This document shows positions 27,263 to 37,663 of a DNA stretch of 64,000 nucleotides, one piece after another. Below the pieces are notes generated by a model. The model did no database searches and was not told the origin of the DNA. It worked only from the letters and a program-made list of their open reading frames with translations. The position numbers and the translations under genes were made by a program. The stretch is taken from contig JAVKTQ010000005.1 in NCBI GenBank assembly GCA_031460455.1, positions 164,389 through 228,388 of the forward strand, given 5' to 3'. Source of the stretch: Sporomusaceae bacterium. Its GTDB lineage: Bacteria > Bacillota > Negativicutes > Sporomusales > UBA7701. Positions within the stretch are counted from its first letter, which is position 1. Each line of letters starts with the position of its first letter.

Positions 27263-28417
27263 ATGCCGACAATGCGGCGCGGGGTCATCCTCGGCGCGTC
27301 TATTTGGCTCCACTGGTTTTCCCTTTTTGCCTACCTGCCCATCGTGCCTACATATGCCAAGGATCTCGGCGCCAGCTACCAGATGATCGGTGTCATCCTC
27401 GGCTCGTACGGCTTCACGCAGATGGCTCTCCGGCTGCCGCTCGGCATCGCGGCCGACCGGCTGGGCAGGCGGCGTGTTTTCCTGGTGGCCGGCGCGGCGC
27501 TCTGCATCGTCAGCGCCTTCGGCATGTGGCTGATCCGCGACGCTGTCGCGCTGCTGATTTTCCGGATGCTGTCGGGGGTGGCGGCGACGGTGTGGGTCGT
27601 CCAGTCGGTGCTGTTCGCCAGCTATTACTCCCAGACGGAGGCGGCTAAAGCGATGGGCCTGGTTTCGGCGGTCGTCATCTGCGGCGAGATGGTGGCGATG
27701 CTGATCGGCGGGGCCGTCGCCGAATACTACGGCCAGGAGCAGACCTTCCTGCTGGCCGCCGTGGTCGGGGTGGGGGCGCTGGTTTTGTGCCTGGCCATCC
27801 GCGAACCGGACGAGCTCAGGTCGGCGGCGCCGCTGCGGCTGGCGGAGGCGGCGGCGATCGCCCGTGACCGCGGCCTTGGCCTGGCGTCGATCATCGGCTT
27901 CATCGTCCAGGCGATGTCTTATGCGACGTCGTTCGGTTTTGTGCCGCTCGTCGCCAAGAACCTCGGCGCGAGCTACGCCGAGATCGGGCTGCTGCCGACG
28001 GTCTATATGCTGCCGGGGATGCTGGCCTCGATGTTCAGCGGCACCTTGTTTCTGAAGCATTTCAGCGAACGCGCCCAGACGGTCGCCGGCCTGCTGATGA
28101 TGACTGCCTCGTGCGCGCTTGTTCCCGCGGTATCCGGCCTGCCGGCGCTTTTTCTTCTCCAGTTTATCGGCGGCTTCGGACGCGGGGTGGTCTACCCGCT
28201 GCTGATGGTGCTCTGCCTCCGCGATATCGATCCCGGCCGCAAGGCTACGGCGATGGGCTTTTTCCAGGCCGCGTACGGGATGGGGATGTTCGTGGGGCCG
28301 CTCGCGGTCGGCGAACTGAGCCAGACGGCCGGGCTGGACTGGGGCTTCTGGGCGGTCGGCCTGATAGGCCTGCTCGGCGCGGCGGTGTCATTTGCCGTAA
28401 CTCCAAGGAAGGAATAA
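27263..28417 (+). CDS. major facilitator superfamily transporter
   Basis: This 384-residue protein has about 12 membrane segments. The MFS loop 2-3 motif is seen as GIAADRLGRRRVF, and the segment after helix 6 is short. ATG follows GGAGAGGGG. The substrate cannot be told; drug or metabolite export is typical for this length. It is 58 bases downstream of the prenyltransferase gene, possibly in the same transcript, and ends at a clear terminator. Confidence 0.85.
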   Translation: MPTMRRGVILGASIWLHWFSLFAYLPIVPTYAKDLGASYQMIGVILGSYGFTQMALRLPLGIAADRLGRRRVFLVAGAALCIVSAFGMWLIRDAVALLIFRMLSGVAATVWVVQSVLFASYYSQTEAAKAMGLVSAVVICGEMVAMLIGGAVAEYYGQEQTFLLAAVVGVGALVLCLAIREPDELRSAAPLRLAEAAAIARDRGLGLASIIGFIVQAMSYATSFGFVPLVAKNLGASYAEIGLLPTVYMLPGMLASMFSGTLFLKHFSERAQTVAGLLMMTASCALVPAVSGLPALFLLQFIGGFGRGVVYPLLMVLCLRDIDPGRKATAMGFFQAAYGMGMFVGPLAVGELSQTAGLDWGFWAVGLIGLLGAAVSFAVTPRKE

Positions 28418-28423
28418 TAAGCG

Positions 28424-28446
28424 AGGCCCGTACATTGTACGGGCCT
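28424..28446 (+). terminator. hairpin terminator after the MFS gene
   Basis: AGGCCCGTAC / GTACGGGCCT stem, then TGAAACTTTTT. Confidence 0.75.
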
Positions 28447-28481
28447 TGAAACTTTTTCGGCGCTATGCAGCTAAAGCTAAA

Positions 28482-28602
28482 GGCGGTTCAGAAGCCCCTA
28501 GATGCAAGGCGCACCGGAAAAGCGCGCCGCGCCGCGTACTCGCATGTACGCAAGCAAGCGCTTTGAGGAGCAACGCCGCAGATGGGGGCTTATCAACCGC
28601 CG
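28482..28602 (-). repeat. interspersed palindromic repeat, copy D
   Basis: Inverted copy with outer arms GGCGGTTcAgAAGCCCC and GGGGGCTTATcAACCGCC, cores AGATGCAAGGCGCACCGG and GAGCAACGCCGCAGATGGG, and central hairpin GCGTACTCGCATGTACGC. It lies between convergent genes and reaches to 2 bases from the NlpC/P60 stop codon. Confidence 0.85.
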
Positions 28603-28604
28603 AG

Positions 28605-29108
28605 TTATAGGATCCGGCGGGCGCCTAGGTAGCGGGGCTTCCAATATATATCCCCCAGCGACGATACTATGACGCCTTTGCTCGACGAGGCGTGGATGAA
28701 TTTGCCGTCCCCGACGAAGATGCCGACATGGGAGGCGCCTTTTTCGGTGGTAGTGAAGAAGACGAGGTCGCCGGGGGCGAGGTCTTTGGGCTTTACGGCT
28801 TTGCCGGTTTCGTACTGTTTGTCGGCGGAGCGGGGTAGCTTTTTGCCGTGCTCGTTATAGACGAACATGACGAAGCCGGAGCAGTCGAAGCCTTTGGGTG
28901 AGGCGCCGCCGTACTTGTAGGGCACGCCTTTGTATTTCTGGGCGGTGGCGACGATATCCTTGCCTTTGGGCGGCTTGGGGGGCAGGGCGGGCTTGGCGGC
29001 GGCGGGTGCGGGGACGGCGGCGGGCAGAGGCTGAGCCGCGCCGGCGACAGGGGAGCCGGCGGTCAGGAAAACGGCCGCGATCATTATGGCAAACGCTTTT
29101 TTCACCAT
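28605..29108 (-). CDS. secreted NlpC/P60 peptidoglycan endopeptidase
   Basis: This 167-residue protein has a signal peptide (residues 1 to about 25, ending near AGAAQ), a Pro/Ala linker (26-48) and an NlpC/P60 cysteine-peptidase domain. Cys76 is in FDCSGF, His127 in SHVGIFVG and His139 in FIHASS. Such enzymes cut gamma-glutamyl bonds in cell-wall peptides. The ATG behind GGAAAGGAGGGG is chosen; a longer frame upstream runs into a repeat and lacks a signal peptide. The small size suggests a simple hydrolase without a wall-binding domain. Confidence 0.92.
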   Translation of the reverse strand: MVKKAFAIMIAAVFLTAGSPVAGAAQPLPAAVPAPAAAKPALPPKPPKGKDIVATAQKYKGVPYKYGGASPKGFDCSGFVMFVYNEHGKKLPRSADKQYETGKAVKPKDLAPGDLVFFTTTEKGASHVGIFVGDGKFIHASSSKGVIVSSLGDIYWKPRYLGARRIL

Positions 29109-29195
29109 ACCCCTCCTTTCCCACTTGATGACAAAAACAGCGATATACTGACTTATTTCGCCGATATGGCTAAATTTACCTGCAAGCATAAAGCA

Positions 29196-29217
29196 GCCCG
29201 CACCATGAGGTGCGGGC
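29196..29217. terminator. GC-rich hairpin flanking repeat copy E, left
   Basis: GCCCGCAC / GTGCGGGC stem with loop CATGAG. It has the same stem as the hairpin on the other side of copy E. No T-run follows directly; its role is unclear. Confidence 0.5.
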
Positions 29218-29235
29218 ATCCGCTTATAGACAAAG

Positions 29236-29363
29236 TCAGACTGGTGAGAAAGGTCCAGATGCAAGGCGCACCGGAAGAGCGCGCCGCGCCGCGTACTTTG
29301 GGACGTACGCAAGCAAGCGCTCTGAGGAGCAACGCCGCAGATGGGCCTTTCTCACCAGTCTGA
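29236..29363 (-). repeat. interspersed palindromic repeat, copy E
   Basis: Inverted copy whose outer arms TCAGACTGGTGAGAAAGG and CCTTTCTCACCAGTCTGA are perfect 18-base complements, yet share almost no sequence with the arms of other copies. The cores CCAGATGCAAGGCGCACCGG and GAGCAACGCCGCAGATGGG are conserved. Confidence 0.88.
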
Positions 29364-29387
29364 GGCCCGCACTTTGAGGTGCGGGCC
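29364..29387 (-). terminator. hairpin after the GNAT gene, right flank of repeat copy E
   Basis: GGCCCGCAC / GTGCGGGCC stem with loop TTTGAG, six bases beyond the GNAT stop. It is probably that gene's terminator. Confidence 0.6.
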
Positions 29388-29393
29388 TGTGCG

Positions 29394-29858
29394 TCAGAGG
29401 ATCAGTTCCAGGAAAAGCGTTCCGGGTATGGGGTTATGGCAGTAAGGCTCGATGGGTTCGAAGCCGAGGGCGGTGTACATGGCGATGGCGGCATCCATGC
29501 CGGGGACGGTGTCGAGGCGCATGCTGCGGTAGCCCCGGCGGCGGGCCTCGACGATTATCGCCTCGGCGAGCAGTCTGCCGTAGCCTTTGCCGCGGCAGGC
29601 GGGCCGGACGTAGAGGCGTTTCATCTCGCAGACGCCGCCCGCCAGCGGCCTGAGCGCGACGCAGCCGGCCGCCCCCGCGCGGTCGGTCAGCAGGAGCAGG
29701 GCGCCGTCCGGCGGGGCGTATTTGCCGGGCAGGGACGCGAGCTCGTCTGCGAAGCCTTGGAAGTCGAGGGCGAAGGGGAGGGAGGCGGCGTATTCGCCGA
29801 ACAATTCGCGGATGGCATCGAGATGTCTGGCCGCGGTGATGGAGATAATAGCAGGCAT
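29394..29858 (-). CDS. GNAT-family N-acetyltransferase
   Basis: This 154-residue protein has the GNAT fold. The acetyl-CoA loop is [19 protein letters not shown] (residues about 88-106) and the C-terminal motif is [16 protein letters not shown]. The acceptor is unknown. It lies 33 bases after the formate dehydrogenase stop on the same strand, so it may be read through from that gene. Similar orphan acetyltransferases act on small amines or peptides. Confidence 0.88.
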   Translation of the reverse strand: MPAIISITAARHLDAIRELFGEYAASLPFALDFQGFADELASLPGKYAPPDGALLLLTDRAGAAGCVALRPLAGGVCEMKRLYVRPACRGKGYGRLLAEAIIVEARRRGYRSMRLDTVPGMDAAIAMYTALGFEPIEPYCHNPIPGTLFLELIL

Positions 29859-29891
29859 GGAAAAGCTCCTTTTTTGCCGCAGATGGATTCT

Positions 29892-32570
29892 TTAGGCGCC
29901 CGTAACCCTCACGGCGCAGACTTTGTATTCGTAGGTCTTTGTGACCTTGTCGTACGCGCCGCTGGTGATCTCGTTGGTGGGGGTGTCGGGGAAGTGGAAG
30001 GACATCCACACCACTCCGGGCGGCACGGCGTCGGTGACCCACGTTTTGGCGCGCACGCTGCCCCGGCGGGAGGAGACTGTGGCGGTGTCGCCTTCGGCCA
30101 GGCCGAGGGCGGCGGCGTCTTCGGGGTGGACCATGACCCGCTCTTCCGGGCGGTGGGCGGTGAGGTGCTTGGCGTGGCGGTGGGTGGAGACATTGTAGTG
30201 GTAGAGGATGCGGCCGGTGGTGAGGAGGAGGGGGTATTCGTCGTCAGGCACCTCGGCGGGGGGCTCGTAGTCGATGGGCTGGAAGTAGCCGAGGCCGCAG
30301 GTGAACTGCCCGTCCTGGTGGAGGAACTGCGTGCCGGGGTGGTCGGCGGCGGGCACCGGCCACTGCAGGCCGTTTTCTTCGAGGCGGGGGTAGGTGACGC
30401 CGGCGTAGGAGGGGGTGAGGGCGGCGATCTCGGCCATGATTTCTGCCGGCGCGCCGTAGTCCATCGGATAGCCGAAGCGGGTGGCGAGCTCGCAGATTAT
30501 CCGCCAGTCGGGGCGGCTGCCGCCGATGGGCTCGATGGCCTGGCGGACGCGCTGGACGCGGCGCTCGGTGTTGGTGAAGGTGCCTTCCTTTTCGGCGAAG
30601 CTGGCGGCTGGCAGGACGACGTCGGCCAGTTTGGCGGTTTCGGTGAGGAAGAGGTTCTGGCAGACGAGGAAGTCGAGGCTTTCGAGCCCTTTTCTCACAT
30701 GATGGGCGTTGGCGTCGGAGAGGACGGGGTCTTCGCCCATGATGAACATTGCTTTGAGGTCGCCGCGGACGGCGGCGTCGAACATGTCGGGCAGGGTGTG
30801 GCCGGGCTTTTCCGGCACGGCAGCGCCCCAGGCGGCGGCGAATTTTTGGCGGATGTCGGGCCATTTGACTTGCTGGTAGCCGGGGAGGACGTTGGGGAGC
30901 GCGCCCATGTCGCAGGCGCCCTGGACGTTATTTTGGCCGCGGAGGGGGTTGACGCCGGCGGCCGGTTTGCCGACGTTGCCGGTGAGCATGGCCAGGTTGG
31001 CGAGGCTCATGACGTTGTCGGTGCCCGAGGTGTGCTCGGTGATGCCGAGGGTGTAGAAGATGCCGGCCCGCTCGGCGGTGGCGTAAAGTTTGGCGGCCTC
31101 GTAAAGAAGGTGCGCAGGCACGCCGGTGATTTTTTCGACATGGTCGGGCGGGTATTTTTCGGCGACGGCGGCGACGGCTTCAAAGCCGGTGGTGCATTTG
31201 CCGATGAAGGCGGCGTCGTGCCAGCCGTTTTTGATGATGATGTGGAGGAGGCCGTTGATGAGGGCGACGTCGGTGCCGGGCCGGAGGCGCAGCCAGACGT
31301 GGGCGGCGGCGGCCAGCTCGGTTTTGCGCGGGTCGGCGACGATGAGTTTGGCGCCTTTGGCGAGGGCCTGGCGCATTTTGGCGCCGATGATGGGGTGGGC
31401 TTCCGGGGGGTTGGCGCCGATGACGAACATCACCTGATTGTCAGGGATTTCGCCGATGGAGTTTGTCATGGCGCCGGAGCCGAAGGATGTGGCCAGACCG
31501 GCCACGGTGGGGCTGTGTCAGGTACGGGCGCAGTGGTCGACATTGTTGGTGCCGACCGCCGCGCGCATGAATTTCTGCAGCAGGTAGTTTTCTTCGTTGG
31601 TGCAGCGGGCCGAGCTGAGGGCGGCGATAGCGTCGGGGCCGTGGGCGGCTTTGATGCCGGCCAGCTTTTCGGCGACAAGGCCGAGGGCTTCGTCCCAGGT
31701 GGTTTCGACAAATTCGCCGTCCTTTTTGACGAGCGGGCTTGTCAGACGGTCGGGACTGTGGACGTAGTCGGTGCCGAAGCGGCCTTTGACGCACAGCAGT
31801 CGGCCGTTGACGACGCTGGTTTCGTTGGAGGTGACGCCGATTATTTTGCCGTTCTTGACGTTGAGGTCGAAGTTGCAGCCGACGCCGCAGAAGGGGCAGG
31901 TTGTCTTGATCTTTTTGTCGGGCAGCCCGGTGCCGTACAGCGGTTTTTCGGTGAGCGCCCCGGTGGGGCAGGCGGAGACGCAGGTGCCGCAGAAGACGCA
32001 GCTCGACTGGTCCATGCCGCTGTCGAAGGCGGGGGTGACTTTGCTGACAAAGCCGCGCTCCGTCCATTCGAGGACGTTGCAGCACTGGATTTCTTTGCAG
32101 ACCCGCACGCAGCGGCCGCACAGGACGCATTTCTCGTTGTCGCGGATGATGAAGGGGTTGCTGTCGTCAAGCTCGTAATGGCGGCGTTCGCCGCGGAAGC
32201 GGATGTCGCGCACCCCCAGGTCGAGGGCGAGGCGCTGCAGCTCGCAGCGCAGATTGCTCTGGCAGGTGAGACAGTCGGCGGGATGGTTGGCGAGCAGCAT
32301 TTCGACGACCATCTGGCGGGCTTCGCGGATATCGGGGGTATCGGTGCGGACGACCATGCCCTCGGCCGCCGGATGGGTACAGGCGGTGGTGAGGCTGCGC
32401 AGGCCAGCGATCTCGACGAGGCAGACGCGGCAGCAGCCTTCGGGGGTGAGGTCGGCGAGGTGGCAGAGGGTGGGGATATCGATGCCGAGCAAGCGGGCGG
32501 CCCCGAGCACGGTGGTGCCGGGCGGGACGCTGATCTGGCGGCCGTCGATTGTGAGGGTGATTTTATCCAT
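29892..32570 (-). CDS. fdhF: formate dehydrogenase alpha subunit, selenocysteine-containing
   Basis: This molybdo/tungsto-pterin enzyme of 892 residues interconverts formate and CO2. An in-frame UGA at codon 351 (31518-31520) reads as selenocysteine: the context HCART-U-HSPTVAGLA matches the known formate dehydrogenase active site. Residues 1-80 form a [2Fe-2S] domain (CHLADLTPEGCCRVC). Next comes a His-Cys [4Fe-4S] segment (HPADCLTCQSNLRC), then two ferredoxin clusters (CVLCGRCVRVC, CVFCGTCVSACP), then the catalytic domains starting with CPFCGVGC. This N-terminal array is like NuoG/HydA and fits electron transfer to an NAD(P)- or hydrogenase-linked partner. Start ATG follows AAGGAG. A conventional annotation would wrongly split it into two genes. 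Confidence 0.95.
31489..31520 (-). promoter_or_regulatory. bacterial SECIS element with the selenocysteine UGA
   Basis: On the coding strand, 12 bases after the UGA, the hairpin GUGGCC-GGUCU-GGCCAC forms. Its GGUCU apical loop is the same as in the E. coli fdhF SECIS, which SelB binds. Confidence 0.85.
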
Positions 32571-32648
32571 CAGCTACGCTCCTTGCAGGTATTTGGTCCA
32601 ACATATCCAGCTATTATTCGCCGTTTCCGGGAAAAAACCTGCGGGGGG

Positions 32649-33137
32649 TCAGACGCTTGCCGGCGGCGCGGCCGTGAGGTCGCCGTCGGCCGGCGGGGCG
32701 GCGACTTTGACGATCAAGGAGCGGAGATAAGCGATATAGGCCCACAGGATGCCAAGACCTATTAATAACATTACAGCGAGTAAAACGCTTTCCGGCATGT
32801 TAATAAAAAAGACTACAACGCCGACAAGGAATGAGGCCGGGATGCATATGACCCAGAAACGGATGGTCAAGGGCACTTGCAGGCAGATGTAGCGTTCGAG
32901 GAAATTCTTGCCGTCGCCACGGCTGTTGGCTTGAAAGCAGACGGTGGCGGTGACGGCCTGGATGGCCGCCAAGAAGAAAAAGCCGAATATTTTCAGCGTT
33001 GTACTTGGGAACTGACCGTTTATTGTATGAAAAAAAACTATACATAAATAACAGATTAGATAGAGCATTTTCTGCTTCTCGGTGAGGCTGCCTCGCCGAA
33101 GTTCTTCCGCCAGGGCATGGATGTTCCAAAAATACAT
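32649..33137 (-). CDS. uncharacterised membrane protein
   Basis: This 162-residue protein has about four hydrophobic segments: residues 24-40, 48-66, 88-108 and 115-138. The N-terminus is amphipathic (MYFWNIHALAEELRRGSLTEKQK) and the tail is Pro/Ala-rich. The ATG is preceded by a GGAGGTGCGG site. It is upstream of the formate dehydrogenase gene, separated by 78 bases, so co-transcription is possible. No known family recognised. Confidence 0.7.
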   Translation of the reverse strand: MYFWNIHALAEELRRGSLTEKQKMLYLICYLCIVFFHTINGQFPSTTLKIFGFFFLAAIQAVTATVCFQANSRGDGKNFLERYICLQVPLTIRFWVICIPASFLVGVVVFFINMPESVLLAVMLLIGLGILWAYIAYLRSLIVKVAAPPADGDLTAAPPASV

Positions 33138-33238
33138 TACCGCACCTCCCTGAGTATTCTTTCTACAAATTATACCAGATTATTGGCACGTTTGCATAAT
33201 TTTACCATGGAAGGCCGGCCGTCCACTCGCGCCAAAAC

Positions 33239-33267
33239 TTGACAACGGCATGGTGGCAGGGTATATT
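33239..33267 (+). promoter_or_regulatory. sigma-A promoter of the valS T-box transcript
   Basis: TTGACA-N17-TATATT, immediately before the T-box leader. Confidence 0.85.
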
Positions 33268-33269
33268 TT

Positions 33270-33530
33270 ATCTATATAAGTTGACACCGATACAAGCGAG
33301 GACGGGAAGGAGTACACCGGACCGGCCGGCGCAGAGAAGGGGCCCATCGGCTGCGAGGCCCCGCGGCGCGGGCGGTGGAAGTCGTCCCCGAGCCGCGGCG
33401 CCGAAGAGCGGTAGGCGCTGCCGGGAGGCCCCGTTATCGGCCGCGCGAGCCGGCGCTGTTTTGCGCCGGGAAAAAAGGTGGTACCACGGAGGCGGAAGCT
33501 TTCGTCCTTGCGGACGGAGGCTTTTTTATT
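33270..33530 (+). ncRNA. T-box leader controlling valS
   Basis: The antiterminator T-box sequence AAGGTGGTACCACGG (33475-33489) is followed by a terminator hairpin (TTCGTCC / GGACGGAG) and a T-run ending near 33527. Upstream are GC-rich stems of Stem I type. Uncharged tRNA-Val would pair with the T-box and allow read-through into valS. I did not place the specifier codon with certainty. Confidence 0.9.
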
Positions 33531-33599
33531 TGCTCAAAAGGTTATTCTAAAAGAAGTGTGCGAGCCGGCAGCCGGCTCCCTTTAAGGAGGAACGCAACT

Positions 33600-36245
33600 A
33601 TGGAGAAAAATATCCCTACAGTTTATGACCCGAAGGAAGTCGAAGAAAAATGGTATAAGCACTGGGAGGACAATGGCCTGTTCCACGCCGAGCCGGATAC
33701 GGGCAAGAAGCCTTACAGCATCGTCATCCCGCCCCCCAACGTCACCGGCCAGCTGCACATGGGCCACGCCCTCGACAACACCCTCCAGGATGTGCTCATC
33801 CGTTTCCGGCGCATGCAGGGCTACGAGGCGCTGTGGATGCCCGGCTCCGATCACGCCGGCATCGCCACCCAGATCAAGGTGGAGGAGGTGCTGGCCAAGG
33901 AGGGGGTGAGCCGCTACGACCTGGGACGGGAGGCGTTCATCGACCGGGTGTGGGAGTGGAAGCACGAATACGGCGGCCGCATCATCAATCAGCTCAAGCG
34001 CCTGGGCGCGTCGTGCGACTGGCAGCGGGAGCGGTTTACGATGGACGAGGGCTGCTCGGCGGCGGTGCGCGAGGTTTTCGTGTCGCTGTACGAGAAGGGG
34101 CTTATCTACCAGGGCAACCGCATCACCAACTGGTGCCCGCGCTGCAACACCGCGCTGAGCGATATCGAGGTGGAGCACGAGGAGAAACCGGGCAACCTTT
34201 ATCATGTCCGCTACCCGCTGGAGGGGCGCCCGGACGAATATGTGACCGTGGCCACCACCCGGCCGGAGACCATCCTCGGCGATACCGCGGTGGCCGTCCA
34301 TCCCGAGGATAAGCGCTACCGCCATCTTATCGGCCAGTATCTCATCCTGCCGGTCGTCGGCCGCCGCCTGCCGATCGTGGCCGACGAGTACGTCGACCCG
34401 TCGTTCGGCACCGGGGCGGTGAAGGTGACGCCGGCCCACGACCCCAACGACTTCGACATGGGCCTTCGCCACCAACTGCCGCAGGTGGTCGTCATCGCCC
34501 CCGACGGCACGATGACGGCCGAGGCGGGCAAGTACGCCGGCCTGGACCGCTACGAGTGCCGCAAGGCGCTGATCAGCGATCTCAAGGAGCTGGGCAATCT
34601 CGTCAAGATCGATGAGCATATGCACGCTGTCGGCCACTGCCAGCGCTGCGCGACGGTGGTCGAGCCGCTGGTTTCCAAGCAGTGGTTCGTGCGCATGCAG
34701 CCGCTGGCCGAGCCGGCGATCGCGGCGGTTACCTCGGGGCGGATCAAGTTCGTGCCGGAAAGGTTCACCCGCGTGTATATCAACTGGCTGGAGAACATCC
34801 GCGACTGGTGCATCTCCCGCCAGATCTGGTGGGGCCACCGCATCCCCGCCTGGTACTGCGAAGGGTGCGGCGAGACGATCGTCTCCCGCGAGGATATCAC
34901 CGTCTGCCCGAAGTGCGGCGGCAAGGCGGAACAGGACCCCGACGTCCTCGACACCTGGTTCAGTTCGGCGCTGTGGCCGTTCTCGACGATGGGCTGGCCG
35001 AAAAAGACGCGCGAGCTGGGGTATTTCTACCCGACGAGTGTGCTGGTGACCGGCTACGACATCATCTTCTTCTGGGTGGCGCGGATGATTTTCATGGGTC
35101 TGGAGTTCATGGATAACATTCCCTTCGAGCACGTTTTCATCCACGGCCTGGTGCGCGACGGCGAGGGCCGCAAGATGTCGAAGTCGCTCGGCAACGGCAT
35201 CGATCCTCTCGACGTTATCGAGAAGTACGGCGCCGACACGCTCAGGTTCACGCTCATGACCGGCAACACGCCCGGCAACGATATGCGCTTTTACTGGGAG
35301 CGGGTGGAGTCGAGCCGCAACTTCGCCAATAAGATCTGGAACGCTTCGCGGTTCGTGCTGATGAACCTGGAGGGCTTCGATCCGGCCAAGGCGCCCGGCG
35401 CTTACACGCTGGCCGACCGCTGGATACTGAGCCGCTATGCCCGCACCGCGGCCGAGGTGACCGCCAACCTGGAGAGATTCGAGCTGGGCGAGGCGGCCCG
35501 CAGCCTGTACGAGTTCATCTGGAACGAGTATTGCGACTGGTACATCGAGACCGCCAAGGCGCGCCTCTATGACAAGGAGGCCGCCGCCGCCAGGGGCACC
35601 GCTCAGTATGTGCTGTGGTACGTGCTGGGGAATACTCTCAAGTTGCTCCATCCCTTCATGCCGTTCATCAGCGAGGCTATCTGGCAGCACCTGCCCCACG
35701 AGGGCGAGAGCATCGTCAGGGCGGCGTGGCCGGCGCCGCCGGCCGGGCTGGCGGATGATGCCGCCGAGGCGAATATGGGCACAATTATGGAGACCATCAA
35801 GGCTATCCGCAATATGCGGGCCGAGGTCAACGTGCCGCCAGGCAAGAAGAGCGAGGTCATTTTGCTGGCCGCCGCCGAGCAGCAGGCGGTGCTGGCCGCC
35901 AACGCCCAGTATGTGCGCACGCTGGCCGCCGCCGAACCGGTGACGGTGCTGCCGCTGGCGACGGCCGCTAAGCCGGAGAACGCGATGACGGCGGTGGTGA
36001 GCGGGGTGGAGGTTTATTTGCCGCTCCGCGGCCTGATCGACGTGGAGAAGGAGACGGCCCGCCTCGGCAAGGAACGGGAGAGCCTCGAGAAGGAGGTCGC
36101 CCGCGTGGCCGGCAAGCTGGCCAACGAGAGCTTCGTGGCCAAGGCGCCGGCCGAGGTTATCGAGAAGGAGCGGGCCAAGGAGCGCGAGTACCGCGAGAAG
36201 CTCGCGGCCATCAGCGAGCGGCTGGAGTATCTGGCGAAGATATAG
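33600..36245 (+). CDS. valS: valyl-tRNA synthetase
   Basis: This 881-residue class I aminoacyl-tRNA synthetase attaches valine to tRNA-Val. The HIGH-type motif is [13 protein letters not shown], the KMSKS loop is [11 protein letters not shown], and the CP1 editing domain lies between them. The C-terminal coiled coil ([20 protein letters not shown]) is the usual tRNA-binding arm. ATG is preceded by AAGGAGG. It is controlled by the T-box just upstream. folC follows after about 75 bases. Confidence 0.98.
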   Translation: MEKNIPTVYDPKEVEEKWYKHWEDNGLFHAEPDTGKKPYSIVIPPPNVTGQLHMGHALDNTLQDVLIRFRRMQGYEALWMPGSDHAGIATQIKVEEVLAKEGVSRYDLGREAFIDRVWEWKHEYGGRIINQLKRLGASCDWQRERFTMDEGCSAAVREVFVSLYEKGLIYQGNRITNWCPRCNTALSDIEVEHEEKPGNLYHVRYPLEGRPDEYVTVATTRPETILGDTAVAVHPEDKRYRHLIGQYLILPVVGRRLPIVADEYVDPSFGTGAVKVTPAHDPNDFDMGLRHQLPQVVVIAPDGTMTAEAGKYAGLDRYECRKALISDLKELGNLVKIDEHMHAVGHCQRCATVVEPLVSKQWFVRMQPLAEPAIAAVTSGRIKFVPERFTRVYINWLENIRDWCISRQIWWGHRIPAWYCEGCGETIVSREDITVCPKCGGKAEQDPDVLDTWFSSALWPFSTMGWPKKTRELGYFYPTSVLVTGYDIIFFWVARMIFMGLEFMDNIPFEHVFIHGLVRDGEGRKMSKSLGNGIDPLDVIEKYGADTLRFTLMTGNTPGNDMRFYWERVESSRNFANKIWNASRFVLMNLEGFDPAKAPGAYTLADRWILSRYARTAAEVTANLERFELGEAARSLYEFIWNEYCDWYIETAKARLYDKEAAAARGTAQYVLWYVLGNTLKLLHPFMPFISEAIWQHLPHEGESIVRAAWPAPPAGLADDAAEANMGTIMETIKAIRNMRAEVNVPPGKKSEVILLAAAEQQAVLAANAQYVRTLAAAEPVTVLPLATAAKPENAMTAVVSGVEVYLPLRGLIDVEKETARLGKERESLEKEVARVAGKLANESFVAKAPAEVIEKERAKEREYREKLAAISERLEYLAKI

Positions 36246-36320
36246 GAGCTGAAAAGGCCGTAGCCCCCAATATACATTATTATTTCCTAACTGGCTACAA
36301 TACCTGGAGGATGTGACCGT

Positions 36321-37604
36321 ATGACCTACGAACAGGCGCTGGCGTATCTCGCCACACTGGGCAAGTTCGGGATGAATTTCGGCCTGGGGAGGATCGAGAA
36401 GCTGCTAGCGCTGATGGGCAATCCCGAGCGGTGCTACAGGACCGTCCATGTGACCGGCACAAACGGCAAGGGCTCGACGGCGGCGATGCTGGCCGCCATC
36501 CTCCGCGCCGCGGGCATCCGCGCCGGCCTATACACGTCGCCCCATCTGAGCGACTACACCGAACGGTTCGTTGTGGGCGGCGAGCCGATAGGCCGCGAGG
36601 AGCTGGCGGCGGCGCTCGGCCATACCCGCGGCTTCGTGGACGCCATGGTGGCGGAGGGCTGGGAGCACCCGACCGAGTTCGAGGTGCTGACCGCGGCCGC
36701 TTTCCATTATTTCGCGGCCGCGGGCGTGGAATACGCGGTAATCGAGGTCGGCCTGGGCGGCCTGCTCGATTCGACCAACGTGATAACGCCGGCCGTGTCG
36801 GTTATCACCAATGTCGCCCTGGAGCACACCGACCGCTGCGGCGATACGGTTGCTGAGATTGCCGCCCACAAAGCGGGCATAATCAAGCCGGGTGTGCCGG
36901 CGGTGACCGCCGCCCGCGGCGAGGCGCTCGACGTCATCAGGCGCGAGGCCGATGCCAAGGGGGCGCCGCTGGCGGTGCTGGGCCGCGATTTCTACGCCGA
37001 AGCGGCCGGGATGGATGGCTGGCGGCAGCAGGTGGCGTTTGTCAGCCGCCGCCACGGCGACCTGGGTCGCTTCGCAGTCTCCCTGCTCGGCCGCCATCAG
37101 GCCGAGAACGCGGCTGTGGCGATCATGGCGGCGCTGGTCCTGGCCGAGGGGGAGAATCGCATTTCTCCCGCCGCTGTCAGAGACGGCCTGGCCGCCGTCA
37201 ACTGGCCGGGCCGCTTCGAGGTGGTGCCCGGCAGACCGCCGACGGTAATCGACGGCGCTCATAACCCGGCGGGCGCCGCTGTTCTCAGGGCTGCGCTGGA
37301 CGAGGTTTTCCCCGGCCGGCCGGTGGTTTTCGTGCTCGGCATCCTCGCCGACAAGGATATCGCCGGCGTTACCGCGGCCCTTGTCCGCGCCGCCGACAGC
37401 GTCGTGGCCGTCAAGCCCCAGTCCGACCGGGCGGCCGAGCCGGCCGCGGTGCTGCGCGGCCTGGTGGCAGAGCGGTCCGCGGCGGTGGCAACGGTGGCCG
37501 AAGGGGTCGACCTGGCGCGGGAAATGGCCGGGCCGGACGGCCTGGTGTGCGTTGCCGGGTCGCTTTACCTCGTCGGCCCGGCGCGGGCTTACGTCATTTT
37601 ATAG
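36321..37604 (+). CDS. folC: folylpolyglutamate synthase / dihydrofolate synthase
   Basis: This 427-residue Mur-ligase-like ATPase has the P-loop HVTGTNGKGSTAAML (residues about 43-57), the YTSPHLSDYTERF motif and the C-terminal ligase motif IDGAHNPAGA. It adds glutamate to folates. The valS-folC order is common in Firmicutes. ATG follows GGAGG. It may share the valS transcript. Confidence 0.95.
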   Translation: MTYEQALAYLATLGKFGMNFGLGRIEKLLALMGNPERCYRTVHVTGTNGKGSTAAMLAAILRAAGIRAGLYTSPHLSDYTERFVVGGEPIGREELAAALGHTRGFVDAMVAEGWEHPTEFEVLTAAAFHYFAAAGVEYAVIEVGLGGLLDSTNVITPAVSVITNVALEHTDRCGDTVAEIAAHKAGIIKPGVPAVTAARGEALDVIRREADAKGAPLAVLGRDFYAEAAGMDGWRQQVAFVSRRHGDLGRFAVSLLGRHQAENAAVAIMAALVLAEGENRISPAAVRDGLAAVNWPGRFEVVPGRPPTVIDGAHNPAGAAVLRAALDEVFPGRPVVFVLGILADKDIAGVTAALVRAADSVVAVKPQSDRAAEPAAVLRGLVAERSAAVATVAEGVDLAREMAGPDGLVCVAGSLYLVGPARAYVIL

Positions 37605-37630
37605 ACAAACCGCGCTAGGTGGTCTATAAT
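37602..37630 (+). promoter_or_regulatory. promoter of the O-antigen-ligase-like gene
   Basis: TAGACA-N17-TATAAT overlapping the end of folC. Confidence 0.75.
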
Positions 37631-37663
37631 AATTGAAGTTACTTTGTGCCATCAGGTGAAACG

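Noticed and set aside
31518..31520. Stop codon or frameshift breaking the formate dehydrogenase into a pseudogene
   Set aside because: The frame is unchanged across the UGA, the context is the known selenocysteine site, and a SECIS-like hairpin follows.
29379..32765. Open frame of over 1100 codons on the plus strand, opposite the formate dehydrogenase
   Set aside because: GC-rich antisense shadow with low-complexity Gly/Ala/Val/Asp composition. The minus strand carries clear Fe-S and active-site motifs.
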